From positions 1 to 46,684 of the forward strand of contig DCFR01000042.1 of NCBI GenBank assembly GCA_002319815.1: a stretch of 46,684 bases of DNA. Direction: 5' to 3'. The first letter of the stretch is position 1, and every line of letters begins with the position of its first letter. Made by a program: the position numbers and the translations under genes. The notes beneath the pieces were generated by a model. The model saw only the letters and a program-made list of their open reading frames with translations, searched no databases and was not told the DNA's origin. The stretch is from Megamonas sp. UBA1799. Lineage in GTDB: Bacteria; Bacillota; Negativicutes; Selenomonadales; Selenomonadaceae. Positions 40,512-46,684 of this stretch are shown here, piece by piece.

Positions 40512-41606
40512 ATGCCACATGAATTGCTACGTACCCGGCTTCGGCGGCGACGGCGGCAGCGTCGTCGGGAAATACTGATCATTGCTTTATTTGCACTTTT
40601 GCTGGTCTTTTGGTTCTGGCACTTTTTTATCTATGCCCGGACGCCGGAATACGCCCTGCACGAGCTGCAATCGGCCGCTGAAAGCCATGATTCAAAGACA
40701 TTTGACCGCTATATCAATCTTGAACTGCTGACGATGACGGCATATGACGACCTTACAATGGATCTTTTTAAATATGACGCGTCGCTGACCCCGCAGACAA
40801 AAGCTTTATTTAAAAAATTTTATGTGTTGATTAAGCCCCAGATGGCGCAGGGAACCGCCGATACCATCCGCCGTTATGCGGCCACCGGCGAGTGGACGCT
40901 TCCGGAAGGCTCCGATATTTTAAAAGGGCGCCAGCTGGGCATTGATTACGACCGCTTTTTAGAACGGTCCCAACTGCGGAACACGGAACTGGTAAAAATC
41001 GGCGGTATCAAAGTAACCGGAAAATCGGCTACGGCAGAAATTCATATCAAGGATCGCTATACCCAAACGCCTTTTATTCTGCGCCTGCATATGGAACAGG
41101 TTGAGGATGGCCGCTGGCAGGTCAGCTACATTGAAAACTATCGTGACTATCTCGACACCGTCGCGCCGCTGCAAAATCAGGATATTGCCAATTATATTGC
41201 CGCAACCCAATCCATTATTGATAGCTACAACCAGAAATTTGTACAACAGCGGGCTCGTTTTCACACCCTTACGCAGACAGCCAATGGCCGTCTGTCAGCG
41301 GATCAGATCAAAAAGGTAACGGAACTGCTGGAGGCTGAAGTCATACCGGATCTCAAAGCCCGCCAGGAGAAGCTGAACGCCGCCAGCATTCAAGCGGGTT
41401 CCCAGTATCTAGCGGAACTGCGGCGCCAATCCACCGAACTTACGGTTGCTGTCTGGCAGCATTTCAGCAAAGGACTGAAAGACAACAACAACGAGGAATT
41501 CAACACCGCCGAGACACTGCACAAGCAGGAACTGGATATTGATTTACGCATTGAGGACATCATCCGGCACAACACTGTCAGCCAGGCTATTCCGGCGATT
41601 CCATAA
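40512..41606 (+). CDS. membrane-anchored protein with a DUF2939-like domain, unknown function
   Basis: 364 residues from the ATG at 40512, which has AGGA about 10 bases upstream; an in-frame ATG at 40491 has no ribosome-binding site. A strongly basic start (LRTRLRRRRRQRRRE) precedes one membrane helix (about 20-40), so the rest should be outside the inner membrane. Residues about 43-205 (TPEYALHELQSAAESHDSK, TFDRYINLELL, TAEIHIKDRYTQTPFIL, WQVSYIENYRDYLD) resemble DUF2939-type folds. The C-terminal 150 residues look helical and charged. Function unknown. It may be controlled by the leader just upstream. It ends in a hairpin shared with the next gene. Confidence 0.65.
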   Translation: MPHELLRTRLRRRRRQRRREILIIALFALLLVFWFWHFFIYARTPEYALHELQSAAESHDSKTFDRYINLELLTMTAYDDLTMDLFKYDASLTPQTKALFKKFYVLIKPQMAQGTADTIRRYAATGEWTLPEGSDILKGRQLGIDYDRFLERSQLRNTELVKIGGIKVTGKSATAEIHIKDRYTQTPFILRLHMEQVEDGRWQVSYIENYRDYLDTVAPLQNQDIANYIAATQSIIDSYNQKFVQQRARFHTLTQTANGRLSADQIKKVTELLEAEVIPDLKARQEKLNAASIQAGSQYLAELRRQSTELTVAVWQHFSKGLKDNNNEEFNTAETLHKQELDIDLRIEDIIRHNTVSQAIPAIP

Positions 41607-41614
41607 TACAACAC

Positions 41615-41650
41615 AAGCGGGCATCTCCGAAAAAGAGATGCCCGCTTTTT
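41615..41650. terminator. bidirectional terminator between the 40512 gene and the DMT gene
   Basis: Arms AAGCGGGCATCTC and GAGATGCCCGCTT with a 7-base loop, followed by TTTTT on the plus strand. It lies between two convergent genes. Confidence 0.85.
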
Positions 41651-41657
41651 ATATCCG

Positions 41658-42542
41658 TTATTCTGTCCGCGCCGGCCGCCGCATAGCTAACAATACTCCG
41701 CCGGCTACCAGCGCCGAACCCAGCCAGAACCAAAACGTTACTGGTTCTCCCAAACAAAGCCAGCCCAAAAGAGTTCCGACAACCGGTTGGAAAAAAAAGA
41801 ACAATCCGGCCACTGAAGCGTCCATGAGCAGCAGGCCCTGATTCCAAAGACAAAATCCGCCCGTCGTTGAAACAAGCCCCAGATACAACACGGCCAGGCA
41901 AACCGGCGGCGCAAGCAAACTTTCTATCGGCACACTCTGCAGCCAGCACAAAGAATACGGCGTCAGCAGAACCAACGCTACCAGTACGCCATAAAACGTA
42001 ATGACAACCGGCGAATATTGTGCCAGCCGTTTTAAAAGCACCGACATCAACGCCCAGGTTAAAGCAGCAATTGTCAGCGATAAGCCGCCCAGCCAGCCGG
42101 CCATTTTCACATCAGCCGGACCGGCCACAATAAAGAGGACGCCAACGGTCGCTGACACCACGGAAAGAATCCGTCCCGGCGTCAGGATTTCTCCCAGCAA
42201 AAGACGCGCAAAAAGGACCATAAAAGCCGGTGTTGCCGCCGTAATAATCGAACCCATCTGCGCCGAAGTCAGCATCGTCCCTGTTTCCTGCGTAACAATG
42301 GACAGCGCATGCCCGACAAACCCGACAAAAAAAACTAACCGCCAATCCCGCCGCGCAACGCGCCAGGAAACGTGCCGGAACGTCCCAACCACATACAGCG
42401 CGACAACCGCAGTCAAATAGCGCAGCCACACCAGCGGAATCGGCGGAATAACAGCCACCGCAATACGCACCATTACAAACATACCGCCCCAGATACTGGC
42501 CGCCAGAGACAAATACAATGCCCCCCGGATAGATTTTGTCAT
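41658..42542 (-). CDS. EamA/DMT-family transporter
   Basis: 294 residues with ten helices in two EamA units. The first starts SLAASIWGGMFVMVRIAVA and includes QETGTMLTSAQMGSIITAA; the second begins AGWLGGLSLTIAALTWALMS and closes with LGWLCLGEPVTFWFW. Its substrate is unknown. It is a different protein from the DMT transporter at 30286-31254 (only family-level similarity). An inverted repeat (42558-42589) lies just upstream, between it and manA. Confidence 0.88.
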   Translation of the reverse strand: MTKSIRGALYLSLAASIWGGMFVMVRIAVAVIPPIPLVWLRYLTAVVALYVVGTFRHVSWRVARRDWRLVFFVGFVGHALSIVTQETGTMLTSAQMGSIITAATPAFMVLFARLLLGEILTPGRILSVVSATVGVLFIVAGPADVKMAGWLGGLSLTIAALTWALMSVLLKRLAQYSPVVITFYGVLVALVLLTPYSLCWLQSVPIESLLAPPVCLAVLYLGLVSTTGGFCLWNQGLLLMDASVAGLFFFFQPVVGTLLGWLCLGEPVTFWFWLGSALVAGGVLLAMRRPARTE

Positions 42543-42557
42543 AACTTAAAAGACCCC

Positions 42558-42589
42558 CTGTATTTTATTCCTTAAAGAACAAAATACAG
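42558..42589. repeat. inverted repeat between manA and the DMT gene
   Basis: Nine-base arms CTGTATTTT and AAAATACAG with a 14-base spacer, lying between the manA stop and the DMT start. On the minus strand it is followed by GGGGGTCTTTT, so it may be a weak manA terminator or an operator for the DMT gene. Confidence 0.4.
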
Positions 42590-42634
42590 CGGCACATCAC
42601 ATTCCATTCGCATTCCGTTCATAATCGTCCTTCT

Positions 42635-43597
42635 TCATACCATACTTAAAATGAAGCTGCCCTCGCCGCGCAGCCGATATTCGCCAAAATAAGCGGGGAT
42701 GAAAACAGAATCCCCCTTCTCCAGCGTATCAATGCCGCTCGGATACTCAATCTCCATCAGCCCGTCCAAAACCAACAGCGATTGAAAGCTCTGCTTGCCC
42801 GCCTGCATATGACAGCGGCCATGCAAATTAAAATGATAAACCGTAAAAAATTCACACTCGGTCAAGAGCCGCATCTCATATTCCGCAAAAAAGCTCGTTG
42901 TTGAAATCACGGGCAGCGGCGCTGGTTTTTCCAACCGGGTAACCGCGAGCGCTTTATCAATGTGCAGCGCCCGCGGCTTGCCGTCTTTACCCAGCCGGCC
43001 GTAGTCATAGACCCGATAGGTCGTATTGGAATTCTGCTGAATCTCTGCCAACAAAATTCCGCCGCCAATAGAATGCAGCGTGCCGGCGCCAATGAAAAAC
43101 ACATCACCCTTATGTACCGGCACCTGGTTGCAAACCTCCAGCAGTGTATTATCAGCAATCCGCTGCCGGAATTCTTCCTTGCTGATTTCTTTCTGGAAAC
43201 CATACAGCAAAGTCGCCCCCGGCTTACAATCCACAATATACCAAAGCTCGGTTTTGCCATACTCGCCTTCAACGGCCAGCGCGTAATCATTGTCCGGATG
43301 CACCTGCACCGAAAGATCCCGTTCCGCATCAATAAGTTTGATCAGCAGCGGAAAATAAGAAAAGCGCTCGCCATGTGTTCCCAACACACGGCTCCCCTGC
43401 TGGGCAATATAGCGTTCCAGTTCCAGCCCTGCGGCCTCACCGTTCGTAATGATACTATGTCCATCTTTATGGCAGGCCAGTTCCCAACTCTCAGCCACTT
43501 GGTCCAAATTTGTTTCTTTCTGATATTCTGTTTTCAGCTTTGTTCCGCCCCATAAATAATCCTTGAGCGGAGCTTTCAGCTTTAACGGATAAAGCAT
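42635..43597 (-). CDS. manA: mannose-6-phosphate isomerase, class I
   Basis: 320 residues from the ATG at 43597 (GGGGAGAC upstream; a longer frame adds 15 residues that include the ribosome-binding region). It interconverts mannose 6-phosphate and fructose 6-phosphate with a zinc ion. Seen: KDYLWGGTKL, AESWELACHKDGHS, VQVHPDNDYAL (the HPD zinc site), GKTELWYIVDCKPGA and FFIGAGTLHSIGGGI. The length is that of the short Bacillus-type enzyme. A 14-base palindrome (43665-43678) lies upstream in the intergenic region. Confidence 0.94.
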   Translation of the reverse strand: MLYPLKLKAPLKDYLWGGTKLKTEYQKETNLDQVAESWELACHKDGHSIITNGEAAGLELERYIAQQGSRVLGTHGERFSYFPLLIKLIDAERDLSVQVHPDNDYALAVEGEYGKTELWYIVDCKPGATLLYGFQKEISKEEFRQRIADNTLLEVCNQVPVHKGDVFFIGAGTLHSIGGGILLAEIQQNSNTTYRVYDYGRLGKDGKPRALHIDKALAVTRLEKPAPLPVISTTSFFAEYEMRLLTECEFFTVYHFNLHGRCHMQAGKQSFQSLLVLDGLMEIEYPSGIDTLEKGDSVFIPAYFGEYRLRGEGSFILSMV

Positions 43598-43664
43598 GAA
43601 TGTCTCCCCTTTTGAAAAAGAATATCCTTTATTATAGCACACCCTGTCAAAGAAAGAAATGAAA

Positions 43665-43678
43665 ACAAAACGTTTTGT
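43665..43678. promoter_or_regulatory. palindrome ACAAAACGTTTTGT, candidate LacI-type operator
   Basis: A perfect 14-base palindrome with central CG, the form of LacI/GalR-family operators. It lies between manA (minus) and the AEC gene (plus). It does not fit the catabolite (cre) consensus closely. No LacI-family gene is in the window. Confidence 0.35.
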
Positions 43679-43760
43679 AATTTCTCATCCGGATTACACC
43701 ATTGTTATTTTTTCCCGCGCATGATAGGATAATGTGTAATCTTTATCACGGGAGGATTTT

Positions 43761-44729
43761 ATGGAAGCTGCTCAATTACGTATTCTCTATGTTTTTACCG
43801 ATCTGGTACTGCCGTTGGCGCTTGGTTATTATCTACATCAAAGACATATCATTTCCGATAAAACCAATAATTTTCTTATTCATTTCAATATTATTGTTGT
43901 CTACACGCTGCTGTCCCTGCTGAGTTTCTGGGTGCTGCCGCTTTCCTCCCAGCTTTTCTGGCTGCCGGTCTTAGGCATTCTTTATGTGGTGATTCCCGGC
44001 GGACTGGCTTTGCTGACGTTTGCCCGGCGGTACCGCAGCGATCTTGACCGCGGCGCCTATGTCATGAGCGCCATGCTGGCCAATATCGGCACGCTTGGCG
44101 GTCTTTGCGGCTTTATTCTCTACAACGAAATTGGTTTTGCTTATGTGCAGCTAGTGGCAACTTTTCAAAACCTGCTGCTGGTTGCGCTTTGCTTTCCGCT
44201 GGCGCAATATTATTATGCCCGGCACACCGCGGCTAAGACACATACCCGCCTGCAGCTCAATCTGCGCGAAATGTTTTTCTCCTGGAACCAGCTCGCTCTG
44301 CTGGGCATGGTCGCCGGCATGCTGCTCAAAACGAACGGCGTCGAACGGCCGCCATTCTTTGGCAGCCTGTTTCAGAGTCTGGTGCATATCGGCGCCTGGA
44401 TATCGCTGCTGCCGGTGGGATACCTCATGGATTTTCACCGGGCCCGCCTGTATTACCGACGGATTCTTGACCTTTTGCCGCTGCGCTTCATCATCATGCC
44501 CGGTATCATCTACGGACTAATCCGACAACTGTTTACTGATCAGGTGCTTTTGGGCACACTGATGATCGTTGCCGCCACGCCAACGGCCATCAATGCCGTC
44601 GTTACCTCGCGCCTTTACAAACTGAATGTCGACCTTGCCATCGCCGCTTTTTTGCTCACGACAGCAGTTTTCCTCGTCCTCGTTTTCCCGTTATTGTTTT
44701 TCTACATTCAAAGCGGCGGCACTTTCTAA
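43761..44729 (+). CDS. auxin efflux carrier (AEC) family transporter
   Basis: 322 residues with about ten helices, in the AEC/bile-acid-like permease pattern: DLVLPLALGYYLHQR at the start, ANIGTLGGLCGFILYNEIG near one third, and LMIVAATPTAINAVVTSRLY near the C-terminus. Members in bacteria export malate or other organic acids; the substrate here is unknown. GGGAGG precedes ATG. It shares its upstream region with manA and ends in a strong hairpin. Confidence 0.85.
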   Translation: MEAAQLRILYVFTDLVLPLALGYYLHQRHIISDKTNNFLIHFNIIVVYTLLSLLSFWVLPLSSQLFWLPVLGILYVVIPGGLALLTFARRYRSDLDRGAYVMSAMLANIGTLGGLCGFILYNEIGFAYVQLVATFQNLLLVALCFPLAQYYYARHTAAKTHTRLQLNLREMFFSWNQLALLGMVAGMLLKTNGVERPPFFGSLFQSLVHIGAWISLLPVGYLMDFHRARLYYRRILDLLPLRFIIMPGIIYGLIRQLFTDQVLLGTLMIVAATPTAINAVVTSRLYKLNVDLAIAAFLLTTAVFLVLVFPLLFFYIQSGGTF

Positions 44730-44741
44730 AATAAAGAATCG

Positions 44742-44784
44742 AAAAAGCTGATGCTGCCGGTTGACCGGCTGGCATCAGCTTTTT
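44742..44784. terminator. bidirectional terminator between the AEC and DedA genes
   Basis: Arms of about 19 bases (AAAAAGCTGATGC and GCATCAGCTTTTT with an inner GCCGG/CCGGC) around TTGA. It lies between two convergent genes. Confidence 0.85.
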
Positions 44785-44793
44785 ATCTAAGAA

Positions 44794-45417
44794 TCACTCT
44801 GCGTCGGCATCGCCCCGGGCTTTTTTACGACGACAATGCCTTAAATAAAGCACCGCCCCCAGCAAAACGCAGATCACCACAAAAACAATACTGGCTTCAT
44901 GCCCAATCTCCGTGAGCAGCGTCCAGCTTTCTCCCAACATCATGCCGGCCCCCAGAATCAACGCAGTCCAGGGCAGCGACCCAATGAAAGTATAAAATAA
45001 AAACCGCTTGATATCTACGTGTGCAAAACCAGCCGGCAAGGAAATAAAGGTACGCACAATCGGCAGCATCCGGCTGAAAAACACCGCCCGAACACCATAA
45101 CGGTCAAACCAATGCTGCGCCATGTCTACATGCGATTTCTTAATAAAAAAGTATCGGCCATAGCGGTCAACAAAAGTACGTCCGCCGCGATGCCCCACAT
45201 AATAAGCAAAAATAGATCCCAGCATGCCGCCCAGCATGCCAAAACATAAAGCCCCGGCAAAACTCATCCGCCCGGCAAAAATCAAATAACCGGCAAACCC
45301 CAGAATCAACTCACTGGGAATCGGAATACAGGCATTTTCCATGCCCATGAGCACCGCCACCGCCATATATCCCCAAGTATCAATAAACCCCAAAAAAATC
45401 TCCGAAACGCTTTCCAT
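44794..45417 (-). CDS. DedA-family inner membrane protein
   Basis: 207 residues with the DedA/VTT pattern: MGMENACIPIPSELILGFAG near residue 25 (E-x-x-x-P-I-P-S-E), and FFSRMLPIVRTFISLPAGFA near 115. The end is a basic tail (RHCRRKKARGDADAE). DedA proteins are proton-driven flippases or supporters of membrane homeostasis; undecaprenyl-phosphate or phospholipid translocation is known for some. AAAGGATGAAGGT precedes the ATG. Nothing in the context narrows the lipid. Confidence 0.9.
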   Translation of the reverse strand: MESVSEIFLGFIDTWGYMAVAVLMGMENACIPIPSELILGFAGYLIFAGRMSFAGALCFGMLGGMLGSIFAYYVGHRGGRTFVDRYGRYFFIKKSHVDMAQHWFDRYGVRAVFFSRMLPIVRTFISLPAGFAHVDIKRFLFYTFIGSLPWTALILGAGMMLGESWTLLTEIGHEASIVFVVICVLLGAVLYLRHCRRKKARGDADAE

Positions 45418-45508
45418 ACCTTCATCCTTTCCAACCCATCACAAACTAATTTCATTATACAACAATCTCCATCCTATAACAATCCGGATTTCACGGTCTG
45501 CTGGCCAG

Positions 45509-45568
45509 AGCAGCAACAAAAGCAAGGGCCCGGCGCATAATCGCCAGGCCCTTGCTTTTGTTGCTGCT
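45509..45568 (-). terminator. long perfect hairpin terminator of purC
   Basis: Perfect 22-base arms (starting AGCAGCAACAAAAGCAAGGG) around a 16-base centre that can also pair (GGCG/CGCC). On the minus strand the T-run TTTTGTT lies inside the distal arm. The proximal arm overlaps the purC stop codon. Confidence 0.75.
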
Positions 45569-46440
45569 TACTTAAATTCTTTACCGGTCAGAAGCTCATA
45601 AGCTTCCTTGTATTTCCCTACGGTCTTTTCTATGACATCCTGCGGCAGCAAATAATTGCTGTCCGGGTTGGCCTTGAGCCAGTCGCGGACAAATTGTTTA
45701 TCATACGACGGCTGCGATTGCCCGGATTTATATCCTTTCAGCGGCCAGAAACGCGAGCTGTCCGGCGTCAGCATTTCATCGCCGAGAACAATGTTCCCCT
45801 TCTCATCCAGACCAAATTCAAACTTGGTATCCGCAATGATAATACCGCGCGTCAATGCATATTCCGCACATTTCTGGTACAGGGCAATCGTATAATCCTT
45901 CAGTTTGGAAACATATTCTTTACCCTTGCCCGGGAACTGTTTCTCAAAATAAGCAATTCCCTGTTCAAATGTAACATTTTCATCATGATCCCCAATTTCC
46001 GCCTTCGTGCTCGGCGTAAAAATCGGTTCCGGCAATTTATCCGACTCCTTCAGCCCAGCCGGCAGCTGAATGCCGCAAACCGTGCCGTTTTCCTTATAGC
46101 TCTCCCAGCCGCTGCCGGTAATATAGCCGCGCACAATGCACTCCATCGGCAGCATCGTAAGTTTCTTACACTTCATGCTGCTGCCCTGGAAATCTGCCTG
46201 TTGGAAAAACTCCGGCATATCCTCATTATCGACCGAAATCATATGATTCGGCACAATATCCTTTGTATACTCGAACCAGAACTTAGAAAGCTGGGTGAGA
46301 ATAGCACCCTTCCGCGTCACTTTGTTCTGCAGAATGTGGTCAAAAGCCGAAATACGGTCTGTTGCCACCATGATAATGCTGTCTCCCACATCGTACATTT
46401 CACGTACTTTGCCCGACTTAAAAGGTTTATATTCCTGCAT
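45568..46440 (-). CDS. purC: phosphoribosylaminoimidazole-succinocarboxamide synthase (SAICAR synthetase)
   Basis: 290 residues. It joins aspartate to CAIR using ATP in purine synthesis. Seen: KSGKVREMYDVGDSIIMVA, DRISAFDHILQNKV, MECIVRGYITGSGW, and IIADTKFEFGLDEKGN with the ending of the substrate site. GGAGGT precedes the ATG. The upstream region (46441-46684) shows a possible promoter (TCGATA, 17 bases, TATTAT on the minus strand), but I find no PurR box or purine riboswitch. Unusually for Firmicutes it is not inside a pur operon in this window. Confidence 0.96.
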   Translation of the reverse strand: MQEYKPFKSGKVREMYDVGDSIIMVATDRISAFDHILQNKVTRKGAILTQLSKFWFEYTKDIVPNHMISVDNEDMPEFFQQADFQGSSMKCKKLTMLPMECIVRGYITGSGWESYKENGTVCGIQLPAGLKESDKLPEPIFTPSTKAEIGDHDENVTFEQGIAYFEKQFPGKGKEYVSKLKDYTIALYQKCAEYALTRGIIIADTKFEFGLDEKGNIVLGDEMLTPDSSRFWPLKGYKSGQSQPSYDKQFVRDWLKANPDSNYLLPQDVIEKTVGKYKEAYELLTGKEFK

Positions 46441-46625
46441 GATATACCTCCATAAAAATAATATAGAAACGTTACTCTTCTATAATACCATATCTTTTTC
46501 CATTTATCGACGCTTCTGGCGGATTTTTTCTCCGCCTTGTATCCCTGCCATCCGTACTGCCCGCACTTGTGTACTTTGTCGCTCAAATCAGGTAAAAAAG
46601 CGTCCATAAGCGACGCGAAAATTGC

Positions 46626-46654
46626 TTGACAAAAGAAAACCGGCATGATAGACT
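46626..46654 (+). promoter_or_regulatory. promoter pointing out of the window
   Basis: TTGACA (46626-46631), 17 bases, TAGACT (46649-46654), with TATAAA overlapping just after. A second TTGACA lies at 46667-46672, so there may be tandem promoters. The gene or RNA it serves is beyond the window. Confidence 0.5.
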
Positions 46655-46684
46655 ATAAACCCGAGTTTGACACTAAAAAAATAA

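Noticed and set aside
46317..46646. 109-codon frame on the minus strand upstream of and into purC
   Set aside because: It overlaps the purC start in another frame and its promoter region; no family features.
1..46684. CRISPR array, insertion sequence, prophage or tRNA genes
   Set aside because: No regularly spaced repeats, no transposase, integrase or phage proteins, and no cloverleaf with a GGTTCGAATCC-type arm was found.

Overview
The window looks like chromosomal DNA of an anaerobic Firmicute with an outer membrane, most likely a member of the Negativicutes; the exact genus cannot be read from it. The gene order rpmE-yqhQ-prfA-prmC-tsaC-phosphatase-rpiB-glyA-upp is the low-GC Gram-positive (Bacillus/Clostridium) order. 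A T-box riboswitch and a class III fructose-bisphosphatase also point to Firmicutes. Against a plain monoderm stand a beta-barrel outer-membrane protein with a C-terminal aromatic beta-signal (33963-34595) and a set of FlgT/LPP20/CsgG-like exported proteins. A 2-oxoacid:ferredoxin oxidoreductase and an H-NOX chemoreceptor fit an anaerobe that senses gas. Every base is accounted for by ordinary genes, short regulatory regions and hairpins. I see no CRISPR array, insertion sequence, prophage, rRNA or tRNA.

Left part (1-12,300): a Tat-exported metallophosphoesterase with the start of a second exported protein; an orphan NarL-type regulator whose phosphoacceptor Asp is Glu; three exported FlgT/LPP20/CsgG-like proteins around a Mn/Fe NRAMP transporter, two of them preceded by the same 45-bp promoter/leader; an exported protein of unknown function; then an oxygen-type H-NOX chemoreceptor with a DsrE-like protein, and a protein with two HD-GYP domains.

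Middle (12,366-26,500): an iron-type ABC importer (ATPase, fused double permease, lipoprotein receptor), next to a two-gene AmmeMemoRadiSam cassette in which AMMECR1 and MEMO are one protein, then the housekeeping cluster upp to rpmE, all on the minus strand. rpmE has its own promoter and a foldable leader.

Right part (26,588-46,684): a ClpX-like unfoldase; a pheA-aroF operon under a Phe-specific T-box; a DMT exporter divergent from a LysR regulator with face-to-face promoters sharing one T-N11-A box; an ABC-F protein; the outer-membrane barrel; a korDABC operon with overlapping genes; fbp; a YdjM-like membrane protein; a membrane-anchored unknown with a foldable leader; a second DMT transporter; manA; an AEC transporter; a DedA protein; and purC. 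The last 60 bases carry a promoter pointing out of the window.

The items most worth follow-up are the duplicated promoter/leader of the FlgT-like genes, the Asp-to-Glu receiver, the H-NOX receptor with an O2-binding pocket, the AMMECR1-MEMO fusion, the ClpX paralogue, and the unassigned palindromes and foldable leaders. Several starts are non-ATG (TTG at 3492, 7362, 17345, 26040; GTG at 13481, 15276, 25026). All calls come from reading the sequence by eye; no database search was run.
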